DNA from: Saccharothrix luteola
GTDB taxonomy: Bacteria; Actinomycetota; Actinomycetes; Mycobacteriales; Pseudonocardiaceae
Length of the DNA stretch: 64,000 bases
Assembly (NCBI RefSeq): GCF_020859565.1
Contig: NZ_JAJHUO010000034.1
Location: 51,383 to 115,382, forward strand
Reading direction: 5' to 3'
The notes under the pieces were generated by a model. The model saw only the letters and a program-made list of their open reading frames with translations. It ran no database searches and was not told where the DNA came from. Numbering within the stretch: position 1 is the stretch's first letter; each line of letters opens with the position of its first letter. Below, one piece after another: positions 25,967 to 34,685 of the stretch. The position numbers and the translations under genes are program-made.

Positions 25967-26571
25967 GCCGCCACCAGCCTGGCGGACAGCTGCTCGATGA
26001 CGGTGCGGGCCAGCAGGTGGCAGTGCTCGACGGTGCGCGTGCTGATCAGGTCGCGGTCGACGGCCACGTCGGTGTCGGAGTACACCGCGCCCATGTTGCG
26101 CACGTCGCTGACCAGGTTGTTGTGGCAGGTGACCGTGCGGCCGGCCATGACCTCCGGCGCGGCGGACATCAGCCACAGGCCGTGGCAGGAGAACACCTTC
26201 AGCAGCCGGGGGATGCGGAACGCGCGGCGCATCACCTGCACCGCGGGCGCCACGCCGCCGGGCCGTTCGCTGTAGCGGAGCCGGTCCGACACCATGCCGG
26301 ACGGGACGATCAGCGCGTGCAGGGCGTTCAGCTCGTGGTAGTCGAGGGCTTCGAGGTCGCCGTCCACCGCGACCTCGCCGCCGAGCTCGCGGCCGGTGAA
26401 GGTCAGCGACTCGTTGCCCCACAGGCGGGTGTAGAGCTTCACCTCGGCGCCCGCCTCGGCGAACCGCAGGCGGTAGTAGTCGATCTCCGTCTCGACGAAG
26501 TCGCTCTCCATGAGGATGCCGATGCGCAGCCCGGAGAGCGGACCGGGTAGGACGGGAGCGTTCAGGTCCAT
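25963..26571 (-). CDS. DJ-1/PfpI-family protein
   Basis: A 202-residue protein. The ATG at 26571 was preferred over the one at 26583, because GGAG lies 8 bases before it. The Rossmann-like opening is LRIGILMESDFVETEIDYYRLRF and the nucleophile elbow is VFSCHGLWLMSAAPE with C129-H130, plus an acidic E22 nearby. These are hallmarks of DJ-1/PfpI hydratases, glyoxalases and deglycases. It could act on a reactive carbonyl or an isonitrile. It is translationally coupled to the AGE-like gene. A 248-bp spacer with a suspect G/C tract separates it from the NTF2-like gene. Confidence 0.8.
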   Translation of the reverse strand: MDLNAPVLPGPLSGLRIGILMESDFVETEIDYYRLRFAEAGAEVKLYTRLWGNESLTFTGRELGGEVAVDGDLEALDYHELNALHALIVPSGMVSDRLRYSERPGGVAPAVQVMRRAFRIPRLLKVFSCHGLWLMSAAPEVMAGRTVTCHNNLVSDVRNMGAVYSDTDVAVDRDLISTRTVEHCHLLARTVIEQLSARLVAA

Positions 26572-26627
26572 GGGATTCTCCATCTGGGTGGTCCGAAGTG
26601 GACTGCCGCCTCGTCGCGGCACGGTGG

Positions 26628-26752
26628 GTGGGGGGGGGGGCGGGGCCCCCCCCCCCCCCCGGTGCCCCGGGGCGCGCGGACGGGGCGCCCCGGGCCCCCC
26701 CCCCCCCCGGCCCCCCGGGGGGGGGGGGGCGGGGGGGCCCCCCCCCCCCACC
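26628..26752. other. G/C homopolymer tract, probable assembly artefact
   Basis: About 120 bases consist almost only of runs of 7-16 G or C with no A and hardly any T. This is unlike natural high-GC intergenic DNA and prevents any gene from being read across it. The spacer 26572-26819 otherwise contains no gene. Reads through this point may be wrong or missing, so real sequence could be lost between the NTF2-like and DJ-1 genes. Confidence 0.7.
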
Positions 26753-26819
26753 GCGTGACACCGGGCGCGCGCGGAAGTGCCGCGGCGCCGCCGGTGGTGG
26801 GGAGTGGATCAGGTCGCGA

Positions 26820-27485
26820 TCAGCTCGCGACGAGCTCGCCGCGCGACTCGCGGGTGTCGCCGTCGCCGGGACGCCCCGCGGCTGCCGGCTGGGCGGTGAT
26901 GCGCGCCGGCGGCGGTGCCGCCGCCACGACCGGTTGCGGCTGGTCGGCTCCGGTGGCCGGGTCGAGCGGCGGTGCCGGTTCGGTGATCTCCGCGACCGGT
27001 CGCGGTCGGCTGGTCGGAGAGGTCGCGGCGTCCCCGAGCGGAGGTGGTGAACCCGGCAGCGGTTGGGCGGCTCGCGTCACCAGGGTGCGGATGCGCGGCT
27101 CGCCGTCCTGGAGCACCACCAGCCACTGCTCGGTCAGCAGGCAGCCCGTCCACCGGCTGCGCGGCGCGGGCCGCTGCCACCGCCGCGACTCCCACCTCAG
27201 CGTCACGGTCACCTCGGCGTGCAGCGGCGACACCAGGTCGACCTCCACCGACAGCACGTCCCGCCGCTGGTCGAAGCACGAGTCGCTCAGCTCCCGGTAC
27301 CACGACTCGAACTGCTCGCCGTCCCGCACCGTTGCGCCGGGCAGCCGCAGCAGCAACCCCGACCGCACGAGCCTGCCCCGCAGCTCCGCCACGTCGACGT
27401 GCCGCTCCAACGCGCCGTGCCACTCGCGCACCAGCGCCACGACCTCGGCCCGCTCCAACCGGCCGCGGTCGGCCGCCCCGCTCAC
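26820..27485 (-). CDS. NTF2/SnoaL-like protein with proline-rich tail
   Basis: A 221-residue protein starting at GTG 27485, overlapping the ThDP gene stop (GTGA). Residues 1-130 form an NTF2-like fold: ELRGRLVRSGLLLRLPG, SWYRELSDSCFDQRRDVLSVEVDL, AEVTVTLRWESRRWQRP. It clearly resembles the other NTF2-like protein in the cluster (TFPEG...FLGWYRTVVNRFFDEVHEV). The final 80 residues are Pro/Ala/Thr-rich and probably disordered. NTF2-like proteins serve as cyclases, isomerases or binding subunits for small metabolites. Tight coupling to the ThDP enzyme suggests joint action on its product. Confidence 0.72.
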   Translation of the reverse strand: MSGAADRGRLERAEVVALVREWHGALERHVDVAELRGRLVRSGLLLRLPGATVRDGEQFESWYRELSDSCFDQRRDVLSVEVDLVSPLHAEVTVTLRWESRRWQRPAPRSRWTGCLLTEQWLVVLQDGEPRIRTLVTRAAQPLPGSPPPLGDAATSPTSRPRPVAEITEPAPPLDPATGADQPQPVVAAAPPPARITAQPAAAGRPGDGDTRESRGELVAS

Positions 27486-29092
27486 TCGATCACCAGGTCG
27501 ATCAGGAACGGCCCCCGGTGGCTGAGCATCTCGGCCACCGCGCCGTCCACCTCCCGCAGCCGGCTCACCCGGCGCCCGGGCACGCCGAGCGACGCGGCCA
27601 GCTGCGTGAACCCGATGGCGGGCTTGGTCAGGTCGAACGCGCCGGGCCGCTCGTGCGGCTCGATGCCCTGCTCCCGCCAGTACTGGTCGATGTTGTGGTC
27701 CAGCAACCGGTAGCGGCCGTTGTTGCAGATCACGAACTTGGCGTCGATGTCGTGCCGCGCGGCCGTCCACAGCGCCTGGATCGTGTACATGCTGCCGCCG
27801 TCGCCGGTGAACGCGATCACCGGCTGGTCGGGCCGCGCCAGCTTCGCGCCGAGCGCGCCGGGGATGCCGATCCCGAGCGAACCACCGCGGGTCTGGAAGA
27901 ACCGGCCCGGCTCACGCGCCGGCAGGTGCCGTCCCAGCGGCTCGCCCGCGGTGAGCGCCTCGTCGAACAGGATGAGGTCGTTCGGCGCCTGCTGCGCCAA
28001 CCGCTCGGTGAACAGCTCCAGCACGCTCGGTGGACCCGAGGGCGCCGCGGCACGCGTGGCCGGACGCGCGGGCGGCGAGGAGATCTCCCCGCCCTGGTGC
28101 CCCAGCTCCACGGCCAGCGCCGCGAGCGTGAGCTTCGGGTCGGCCACCACACCGATCTCCACCGGGTGGTTCTTCGCGATCTCGTAGGCGTCCAGGTCGA
28201 TGTGGACGATCCGGGCGTCCCGCGAGAACGGGTTGCTCAACGAGGGGAACACCTCGGGGAACACGTACGTGCCCACGATGAGCACGCGGTCCGCGTCACC
28301 GACGATCCGCGCGCTGTCCGCGCCGAACATGTGGCCGACGTTGCCCGCGTACGACGGGTCGGCCGCGTCGATGTTGACCTCCGACGAGTTCACCCCGTAC
28401 ACCCGCGCGCCCAGCAGCTGCGCCACGGTGGCCAGCTCGCGCTGCGCGCCGCTCGTCGCGACACCGTCGCCCATCAGCACCAGCGGACGCCTGCCGCCCG
28501 ACAGCACCGACGCCATCCGCGCCACCAGCGCGGGCTCCGGCAGCACGCGCGTGGACGGCACCACGGTCGGCAGCGCGGGTTCCTCGGTGACGGCGTCGAG
28601 CACGTCGGCGGGCAGCGCCACGAACACCGGACCGCGCGGCGGCGTCATGGCGATCTTCACCGCCCGGCGCAGCACCCGCAGCACGGAGTCCGGGTCGGTG
28701 ACCCGGGTCGCGTACTTCGTCACCGGCTCGGCCATGGCCACCAGGTCGACGGCCATCTGCGCGTCCATCGCGTCGTAGCGCACGCCGGCGTCGCCCGCGA
28801 TCACGACCAGCGGCGAGCCTCCCCGCTTCGCCTGGTACAGCATGCCGACGGCGTTGCCGAGGCCGACGCCCGTGTGCAGCTGCACCAGGCCCGGCCGCTG
28901 CGAGGCGCGGGCGTACCCGTCGGCCATCGCCACGGCCACGCTCTCCTGCAACGCCAGCACGTAGGACATCTCGGTCTGCCCCATGGCGTCGAGCAGACCC
29001 TGCTCGACGGTGCCCGGGTTGCCGAACATGTGCGTGATACCGTCGGCCGCGAACTGCTCGAAGATCGCGACCCGTCCCGGTCGTTTGGTCAT
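27482..29092 (-). CDS. ThDP-dependent decarboxylase/carboligase (benzoylformate decarboxylase-like)
   Basis: A 536-residue enzyme. The PYR domain has the catalytic Glu E50 in LALQESVAVAMADGYA, and QLHTGVGLGNAVGML with the His typical of benzoylformate decarboxylase. The central domain covers about residues 190-330. The PP domain has the ThDP motif GDGGSMYTIQALWTAARHDIDAKFVICNN. BFD's substrate Ser (GNPGS) is Thr here (GNPGT), so specificity may differ. It probably decarboxylates a 2-oxo acid or ligates the resulting activated aldehyde. It is about 150 residues longer than phosphonopyruvate decarboxylases, arguing against that role. Coupled NTF2-like and flanking DJ-1 genes suggest a carbonyl-metabolite pathway. 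Confidence 0.85.
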   Translation of the reverse strand: MTKRPGRVAIFEQFAADGITHMFGNPGTVEQGLLDAMGQTEMSYVLALQESVAVAMADGYARASQRPGLVQLHTGVGLGNAVGMLYQAKRGGSPLVVIAGDAGVRYDAMDAQMAVDLVAMAEPVTKYATRVTDPDSVLRVLRRAVKIAMTPPRGPVFVALPADVLDAVTEEPALPTVVPSTRVLPEPALVARMASVLSGGRRPLVLMGDGVATSGAQRELATVAQLLGARVYGVNSSEVNIDAADPSYAGNVGHMFGADSARIVGDADRVLIVGTYVFPEVFPSLSNPFSRDARIVHIDLDAYEIAKNHPVEIGVVADPKLTLAALAVELGHQGGEISSPPARPATRAAAPSGPPSVLELFTERLAQQAPNDLILFDEALTAGEPLGRHLPAREPGRFFQTRGGSLGIGIPGALGAKLARPDQPVIAFTGDGGSMYTIQALWTAARHDIDAKFVICNNGRYRLLDHNIDQYWREQGIEPHERPGAFDLTKPAIGFTQLAASLGVPGRRVSRLREVDGAVAEMLSHRGPFLIDLVIE

Positions 29093-29164
29093 GTGCTTCG
29101 ATCCACCTTCCCCAGTGTGGTGGCGGACGCGGCGCGGACCGGCGCCGCGCCCGCCCGTGACGCC

Positions 29165-29992
29165 TTACCAGCCGTAGCGGCGCAGGCCGTTCTCCAGCGT
29201 GCGCACCAGCAGCTCGCCGGACAGCGCGGAGTCCGGAGTGGACCGCGCGGTGACGAACGGGTAGTCCACGATCACCGACAGCTCCTTGCCGACGTTGCCG
29301 TGGAAGCCGCCGAAGGCGCCGGTCGCGTCGCGCAGGATGTACTCCAGCGGGAACGGGGGCGGGCCCATGTTGAAGTCGACGCCGAGGAAGCCGGTGCCGT
29401 CCTTGTAGTCGTACTCCTTGGGGTGGCCCGTGACGTGCTTGCCGTAGATGATGCTCTGGCGGGACTCCCAGTCGCGGGCGAAGGCCAGCACGGTGACGCC
29501 GTAGCACTCGGCCAGGATCGGCTTGTCCGCGGCGAAGAAGCCGAGGGTCACCTCGTGCAGGCGCTCGTTGTTGACCATGTCGACCAGCGGGCCGGAGCCG
29601 CCGACGAGCACCAGCGCGTCGTAGGCCGCGACCAGGTCGTCCACCGCGGGCTGCAGGTTGCGGTGGTAGGCCTCCAGCTCGCGCAGGAAGTTGATCGAGC
29701 TGTGGTAGGGCCGCTCGGGGATGAGGTCGGCCAGGCTGAGCGGGTTGTCCAGCCGGTCGGACTCGTCCAGCGCGCGGACCGCGCGGGCCATCTCCGGCGT
29801 GGTCACCGTGCGGCCGAGCGGCGGGTCGATGTAGTCGGGGTCCATGCTCGGCGGCAGCGCGTGGGCGCGCTTGCCGGTGGGGGTGACGAAGGTGACCTGG
29901 TAGCCGCGGGCGTCGAACGCCTCCAGCGGACCGACCAGCTCCTCCCCCCAGTAGCCGTACTCGGACAGCACCACGAGAACTCGTCGGGTCAC
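29165..29992 (-). CDS. Class I glutamine amidotransferase-like/DJ-1 superfamily protein
   Basis: A 275-residue protein from GTG 29992 with GGGAG 7 bases before. It reads VLVVLSEYGYWGEELVGPLEAFDARGYQVTFVTPTGK and YDALVLVGGSGPLVDM, with the nucleophile elbow ILAECYGVTVLAF (C163), as in DJ-1/PfpI and ThiJ-type hydrolases. It is larger than the other DJ-1 protein of the cluster and only distantly related. It probably acts on a reactive carbonyl or an amide bond. It lies between the first NTF2-like gene (28-bp gap) and the ThDP gene (72-bp gap). Confidence 0.82.
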   Translation of the reverse strand: MTRRVLVVLSEYGYWGEELVGPLEAFDARGYQVTFVTPTGKRAHALPPSMDPDYIDPPLGRTVTTPEMARAVRALDESDRLDNPLSLADLIPERPYHSSINFLRELEAYHRNLQPAVDDLVAAYDALVLVGGSGPLVDMVNNERLHEVTLGFFAADKPILAECYGVTVLAFARDWESRQSIIYGKHVTGHPKEYDYKDGTGFLGVDFNMGPPPFPLEYILRDATGAFGGFHGNVGKELSVIVDYPFVTARSTPDSALSGELLVRTLENGLRRYGW

Positions 29993-30020
29993 TTCTCTAC
30001 TCCCTGGGTGTGAGGGTTGC

Positions 30021-30455
30021 TCAGAGCTCGGCGGAGCCGGGCATCGGGTGCAGGGCGTCCACGACGTACGAGCGGATGCGCAGGCGCCCCGCGTCGTCGC
30101 GCACGACCTGCCACGTCTGGTCGGCGTCGAAACCCAGCCACTGGCTGGTCGCCGCCGGCGGGTTCCAGATTCGTGCCTGCCAATTCACGCGCACCTTCAC
30201 GTCGGCCACGTCGCCGCGAATGGACGACGTCACCGAGGTGACTTCGTGCACTTCGTCAAAAAAGCGGTTGACGACCGTCCGGTACCAACCCAGGAATTCC
30301 TCGGTGGTCCTGAGCGTGCCTTCCGGGAAGGTCATCTCGAGGTTGGTGTCGACGAGATATCCGAGTACCTCGTCCTCGGTGCCGTGCTCGTCGAGCGCGC
30401 GGTACCAATCGCCGACGAACCGGCTGATCAGATCATTGTCGAGGGTTGCTGGCAC
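30021..30455 (-). CDS. SnoaL/NTF2-like protein
   Basis: The GTG at 30455 is preferred (AGGGGAGAA 5 bases before); a GTG upstream at 30551 is open but lacks a ribosome site. The resulting 144-residue NTF2-like protein reads DLISRFVGDWYRALDEHGTEDEVLGYL, LEMTFPEGTLRTTEEFLGWYRTVVNRFFDEVHEVTSV, VKVRVNWQARIWNPPAATSQWLGFDADQTWQVVRDD. It is the first gene of the minus-strand cluster. It may be a small-molecule isomerase or cyclase. Confidence 0.8.
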   Translation of the reverse strand: MPATLDNDLISRFVGDWYRALDEHGTEDEVLGYLVDTNLEMTFPEGTLRTTEEFLGWYRTVVNRFFDEVHEVTSVTSSIRGDVADVKVRVNWQARIWNPPAATSQWLGFDADQTWQVVRDDAGRLRIRSYVVDALHPMPGSAEL

Positions 30456-30532
30456 TGATTTCTCCCCTGTGACCGTGTCGGTGGCGAACGGACCGTGGCG
30501 ACCGTCACCCGCTGTGACATCTTTGGTGTCGT

Positions 30533-30553
30533 GATTGACGACATGAGTCAATC
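30533..30553. promoter_or_regulatory. Inverted repeat GATTGAC/GTCAATC upstream of the DJ-1/ThDP cluster
   Basis: Arms 30533-30539 and 30547-30553 with a 7-nt spacer lie about 80 bp before the NTF2-like gene. Each arm includes a TTGAC that could serve as a -35. The divergent 375-bp region 30456-30830 holds no gene I can support. Confidence 0.35.
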
Positions 30554-30726
30554 CTCGCGAGTGGTCCGGGGCAAGGCAGCCGGTGCAACTGGGTGGACTT
30601 GACGGAATTGCGGAAGGGGCCTTGTTTTACAGCCCTGTTACGCCGGCTTTTGCGCTCGGCGTCAATGTGCTGGTGATGAGCCCGCGGCGGTCCGGGGCGC
30701 CTCGCGCGAACCGCCGCCGCGCGCTG

Positions 30727-30747
30727 CCTGGTAGTCCTGCTACTAGG
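30727..30747. promoter_or_regulatory. Imperfect palindrome upstream of MFS gene
   Basis: CCTGGTAG (30727-30734), a 5-nt spacer and CTACTAGG (30740-30747) form an inverted repeat with one mismatch, about 85 bp before the MFS start. This is the style of TetR- or MarR-type operators that control exporters; the regulator is not adjacent. Confidence 0.4.
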
Positions 30748-30830
30748 AAAGACCCTGGTCTGGCTACCCGGCTGCGGAATGAGCAGGGTGGGCGCATCGG
30801 CGTAACGCCGGCGATATCAAGGAGCCGACT

Positions 30831-32333
30831 TTGTCTCACATTGCCGACCAGACGGCTGCAGGGCCGCCCACGGGCACCGCCGCGTCGGATGCGGCGACCA
30901 CCACCAGCACGAACAGGACCGAGGCGACCGCGTCGGGCCGGCGTCCGAATGCCGGTGCCGTCCTGCTGTTGTTGTGCCTGGCCGAGTTCATGATCGCCCT
31001 GGACTTCTCCATCACCAACGTGGCGCTGCCGGTCATCCAGGCCGAGCTGGGCTTCACCACCTCCGGCCTGCAATGGGTCATCAGCGCGTACGCCATCACC
31101 TTCGGCGGATTCCTGATGCTCGGCGGCCGGATCTCCGACCTCTACGGTCGACGCCGCCTGTTCATCATCGGCCTCGTCGCCTTCGCGCTCGTCTCGCTGG
31201 TCGCGGGCATCGCGCAGGACGACGTGCAGCTGGTGTTGTTGCGCGGTGCGCAAGGTTTGGCGGCGGCGGTGGTCGCACCGGCGGCGCTGTCACTGCTGAC
31301 CACGTCGTTCCCGGAAGGTCCGGAACGCAACCGCGCGCTGGGCGTCTACGGCGCGGTGCTGTCGTTCGGCTTCGTGTCGGGCGTGGTGCTCGGAGGCATC
31401 CTCACCGACGTGCTGAACTGGCGGTGGGTGTTCTTCGTGAACGTGCCGATCGGCCTGGGCGCGGCGCTGCTGGCGCCCAAGCTCATCCGGGAGAGCCACG
31501 GCCAGGAGAGCAACCGCAAGCTCGACGTGCCGGGCGCGGTCACCATCACCGGTTCGGTGATCAGCATGGTGTACGCGCTGTCCACGATCACCCAGGGCGG
31601 CCTCGGCTGGCTGGTCTCGCTCGTGGTGTCGATCGTGCTGTTCGCCGCGTTCCTGGTGATCGAACAGCGCAGCCCGCACCCGTTGATCCCGCTCAAGGTC
31701 GTCGCGCAGCGCGTGCTGCTGATCGCCAACCTGATCAACGTGCTGCTGATCGGCTCGTTCGTGGGCATCGCCTACATCCTCACCCTCTACCTGCAGGGCG
31801 TGGAGGGCTTCACGCCGTTGCAGACGGGGTTGACGTTCGCCGTGCTCGGCGCGACCGCGGTGGTCGCGGGCATGGCGGCGGGCAAGGTGTCCGGGAAGCT
31901 GGGCAGCACGGCCACGCTCGTCGGAGGTCTGCTGATGCAGGCGGTCGGCACCGTGGCCCTGGCGATCCTGCCCGCCACGGGCGCGATCTGGTGGATCCTC
32001 GTCGGCATGGCGGTGATCGGGTTCGGCCACGTGTCCGCGGTCGTGATCGTCAGCATCTCGGCGACGTCCGGTGTGCCGGACCACCAGCAGGGCCTCGCCG
32101 GCGGCCTGCTCAACACCTCGCAGCAGCTGGGCGCGGCGCTCGGCGCGGCGGCGTTCGCCGCGATCGCGGTCGGCGTCACCGGCGGGCTGCTCGCCGAGGG
32201 CACGCCGCTGGAGCAGGCGGACCCGGCGTCGCTGGTGGCGGGCTTCCGCTACGCGCTGATCGTGGCCGTGGTGGTGTCGGTGGTCGCGTCGGTGATCGGC
32301 GTGACGCTGACCCGCAAGCGCACGGCCGCCTGA
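30831..32333 (+). CDS. DHA2-family (14-TM) MFS drug exporter
   Basis: A 500-residue protein starting with TTG at 30831, supported by AAGGAG 6 bases before. About 45 polar residues precede 14 predicted helices. MFS motifs are clear: LDFSITNVALPVIQAELGF, LGGRISDLYGRRRLF (motif A), LLRGAQGLAAAVVAPAALSLL, and the antiporter motif C region GVYGAVLSFGFVSGVVLGGIL. It is a proton-coupled multidrug or metabolite exporter, a paralog of the MFS protein at 43003-44448. It is divergent from the DJ-1/ThDP cluster and may export its product. Confidence 0.9.
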   Translation: MSHIADQTAAGPPTGTAASDAATTTSTNRTEATASGRRPNAGAVLLLLCLAEFMIALDFSITNVALPVIQAELGFTTSGLQWVISAYAITFGGFLMLGGRISDLYGRRRLFIIGLVAFALVSLVAGIAQDDVQLVLLRGAQGLAAAVVAPAALSLLTTSFPEGPERNRALGVYGAVLSFGFVSGVVLGGILTDVLNWRWVFFVNVPIGLGAALLAPKLIRESHGQESNRKLDVPGAVTITGSVISMVYALSTITQGGLGWLVSLVVSIVLFAAFLVIEQRSPHPLIPLKVVAQRVLLIANLINVLLIGSFVGIAYILTLYLQGVEGFTPLQTGLTFAVLGATAVVAGMAAGKVSGKLGSTATLVGGLLMQAVGTVALAILPATGAIWWILVGMAVIGFGHVSAVVIVSISATSGVPDHQQGLAGGLLNTSQQLGAALGAAAFAAIAVGVTGGLLAEGTPLEQADPASLVAGFRYALIVAVVVSVVASVIGVTLTRKRTAA

Positions 32334-32412
32334 CCGGGCCGCGATGACGTCCTGGCCGCGCCGCATCCCCCCGGGACGGGCGCCCACCGCCCCGCGTCCG
32401 CCGGGGGGCGCG

Positions 32413-33240
32413 TCAGTCGAAGCGGTCGAGCAGCGTCGCGATGCGCGCCGAGTCGACCGGGCCGACCGGGGTCTGCAGCACGACCGTCAGGGTCGGGTGC
32501 TCGACCAGGCGCAGGTGCAGCAGGTCGAGGTCGATGCGGCCGACCTTCGGGTGGTCGAGCCGGTTGACCTCGACGTCGAACTCCGCCACGGGGTAGGAGT
32601 CCCAGCGCTTGCCGAACTCCGGACTCGCCTCGCGCAACCGGCCCGCGATCTCGGCGTACCGGTGGTCGCCGCTGTTGCGCCCGGCCGCCGCGCGGAACTG
32701 GCCGAGCACGCTGCCCGCCGCGGACTCCCAGTCCACCAGCAGCGATCGCACGAGCGGGTCGGTGAAGATCAGCCACAGCAGGTTCCGCTCGGGCGGCTCG
32801 ACCGTCGCGGGGTCGACCCACAGCATCGCCTGCGCCGCGTTCCACGCCAGGATGTCCAGCCGCTGGTCGAACACGTACGCGGGGTTGGGCATCAGGTTGT
32901 CCAGCACCCGCTGCACGAGCGCGGGCAGCTCGCCGTCCGGCGAACGCGGCTCGGCGGCGCGCAGCCCGGCCAGCTCGAAGATGTGGTCGCGGTCGTCGTC
33001 CTCCAGCCGCAACGCCGTCGCCAGCGCCTCGATCACCTGCCGGGACGACGGGATGTCGCGGCCCTGCTCGAGCCACGTGTACCAGGTCAGGCCGACGCCG
33101 GACAGCTGCGCGACCTCTTCCCGGCGCAGGCCGGGCGTGCGCCGGCGGCCGGCGGACGCCAGGCCGACGTCCTGGGGCTTGAGCCGTTCCCGGCGTGCGC
33201 GCAGGAACGCGCCCAGCTCACGTTTGCGGTGGTCGGTCAT
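32413..33240 (-). CDS. XRE/MmyB-type transcriptional regulator
   Basis: A 275-residue protein with an N-terminal XRE HTH (ELGAFLRARRERLKPQDVGL..., RRTPGLRREEVAQLSGVGLTWYTWLEQGRDIPSSRQVIEALATAL). A C-terminal MmyB-like ligand-binding domain follows (NPAYVFDQRLDILAWNAAQAMLW, RNLLWLIFTDPLVRSLLVDWE, DHPKVGRIDLDLLHLRL). These actinobacterial regulators commonly sit divergent to redox enzymes and bind fatty-acid-like ligands. It probably represses the divergent SnoaL/ABM/SDR/VOC operon. Confidence 0.9.
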   Translation of the reverse strand: MTDHRKRELGAFLRARRERLKPQDVGLASAGRRRTPGLRREEVAQLSGVGLTWYTWLEQGRDIPSSRQVIEALATALRLEDDDRDHIFELAGLRAAEPRSPDGELPALVQRVLDNLMPNPAYVFDQRLDILAWNAAQAMLWVDPATVEPPERNLLWLIFTDPLVRSLLVDWESAAGSVLGQFRAAAGRNSGDHRYAEIAGRLREASPEFGKRWDSYPVAEFDVEVNRLDHPKVGRIDLDLLHLRLVEHPTLTVVLQTPVGPVDSARIATLLDRFD

Positions 33241-33900
33241 CGGGTTTTCTCCGCGGTCGGGCCGAGCCGGGTGCAACGCCGACATCGTAGGTCGCACACG
33301 GCGGTCGCACGGCCCGCTCAACGTTCCCTTCCCACCATGGGAGACCGTCGTGACGTCGTCGTCGCGCCGCCGCGGGGTGGCCTTCGCCACGTCGAGCGCT
33401 GGGCCGACGGCCGGCCCCGTCTGGACCGCGCCGCCGGTGGTGGCCCGGCCCTCGTCGAGCACTGCGCCGACCACCGGCCCCAACGGGATCGCGCAGCCGG
33501 CCCGGAAACCGGGCGGTGAATCGCCTTGGGCGGGGGAACACCCGGCGTCGCCCGACCCGGCCGCCCGTGCCGATCGGTCCCCGCCGGACCCGGAACCCGT
33601 CGACCCGATCGCCGACCTCGCCCGCCTCACCGGTGCCACCCGCCGGGCCGGACCGGCCGCCGGCGTTGTGATCCTGCCCCTACGTGATCCCGTAGCCGGG
33701 GCCGAGCAGTTCGCCCCGGAGGGTCGGAGGGTGTCCGGGCACGGCATCGGCCGCGTCGAGCCCTCGTTCCGCACGGTCGACGTGGCGGCTCCCACCACGT
33801 CTGAGCGCAGTTGCCACAGTGGACCCGGGCTGATTGTCCGGCCCGGCCGCGCTCGGCAGGCTGGGTGGCGCACAGTCCACTCGGCACCGGAGGAAACCCA
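33241..33900. other. Divergent intergenic region without a supported gene
   Basis: These 660 bases separate the MmyB-type regulator from the SnoaL-like operon. Open frames here are Pro/Arg/Ala-rich and show no family character. A CCACAGTGG palindrome at 33814-33822 and a CACAGTCCAC at 33871-33880 lie near the SnoaL start and are candidate operator half-sites. Confidence 0.5.
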
Positions 33901-34332
33901 GTGACCACAACAGATCCGCTGCGGGTCGAGGAGCAGCACGTCCTCGCCATCCGCACGCTCAACGACGTCGTCAACGAGCGCCGCTACGACGACATGGACG
34001 CGCTGTTCGCGCCCGGCTTCGTCGACAACAACCCGGCGTGGAGCGTCCGCGACGTCGCCGAGCTCAAGGTGCTGCTCGCCGAGGCGCACGAGGCGATGGC
34101 GTTCACCTCGCACCACGACCTGATCTACCCGGCCGGCGACGACAAGGTCGTCATCCACATCACCTTCACCGGGCGGTTCGTCAAGGACTTCCTCGGTCAG
34201 CGCGCCACCGGTGAGCCGATCACCTGGACCAGCATCGAGGTCTTCCGGTTCGAGCACGGCCGGATCGCCGAGCGCTGGGTCCAGGCCGACACCGCGGGCC
34301 TGCTGCGCCAGCTCGGGGTGCCGCTGCCGTGA
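33901..34332 (+). CDS. SnoaL-like polyketide cyclase-family protein
   Basis: A 143-residue protein from GTG 33901 with GGAGGAAA at 33889-33896. It reads IRTLNDVVNERRYDDMDALFAPGFVDNNP, then VVIHITFTGRFVKDFLGQRATGEPITWTSIEVFRFEHGRIAERWVQADTAGLLRQLG. This is the typical SnoaL/ester-cyclase pattern with a C-terminal W-x-x-x-D. It begins a four-gene operon with ABM, SDR and VOC proteins, a set often used for aromatic or quinone tailoring, but no polyketide synthase is present here. Confidence 0.88.
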   Translation: MTTTDPLRVEEQHVLAIRTLNDVVNERRYDDMDALFAPGFVDNNPAWSVRDVAELKVLLAEAHEAMAFTSHHDLIYPAGDDKVVIHITFTGRFVKDFLGQRATGEPITWTSIEVFRFEHGRIAERWVQADTAGLLRQLGVPLP

Positions 34333-34355
34333 CCACGACCGTGAAGGGGATCACC

Positions 34356-34646
34356 ATGCCCACGTTCCTGCTGCACATCACCGTCAAGCCCGAGCACCGC
34401 CGCGTGGCGGTCGAGACGCTCGCCGAGATCCAGCGCCTGTCCCTGTTGGACGACGGCTGCGTGGACTTCGTCTGGCTCAGCCACGAGGAGGACGGGAACA
34501 AGTTCACCCTCTTCGAGCGCTGGGAGAGTCAGCAGCACCTCGACGACCACCTCGCCAAGATCATCCCGGTCTGGGAGGACTTCGCGCCGTGCCTGGAGGG
34601 CGACCCCGTCTCCCAGCGCGTGCGCGCGGTCACCGAGCTCGGCTGA
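34356..34646 (+). CDS. Antibiotic biosynthesis monooxygenase (ABM) domain protein
   Basis: The ATG at 34356 has AAGGGGA 6 bases before it; the GTG at 34329 overlapping the previous stop is the alternative. It encodes a 96-residue ABM fold: FLLHITVKPEHRRVAVETLAEIQRLSLLDDGCVDFVWLSHEEDGNKFTLFERWESQQHLDDHLAK. Such proteins are cofactor-free monooxygenases or simply dimeric ferredoxin-like proteins for quinone handling. Confidence 0.87.
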   Translation: MPTFLLHITVKPEHRRVAVETLAEIQRLSLLDDGCVDFVWLSHEEDGNKFTLFERWESQQHLDDHLAKIIPVWEDFAPCLEGDPVSQRVRAVTELG

Positions 34647-34685
34647 CCGGCGGCCGGTCGCGAGTCGATCCGAAGGAGAACACCG

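Noticed and set aside
26510..27050. Open frames across the G/C tract
   Set aside because: They encode poly-Gly/Pro created by homopolymers and are not real proteins.
27482..29092. ThDP enzyme as phosphonopyruvate decarboxylase for the phosphonate locus
   Set aside because: At 536 residues with a benzoylformate-decarboxylase-like His it is the wrong subtype, and it lies 20 kb from the cassette within another cluster.
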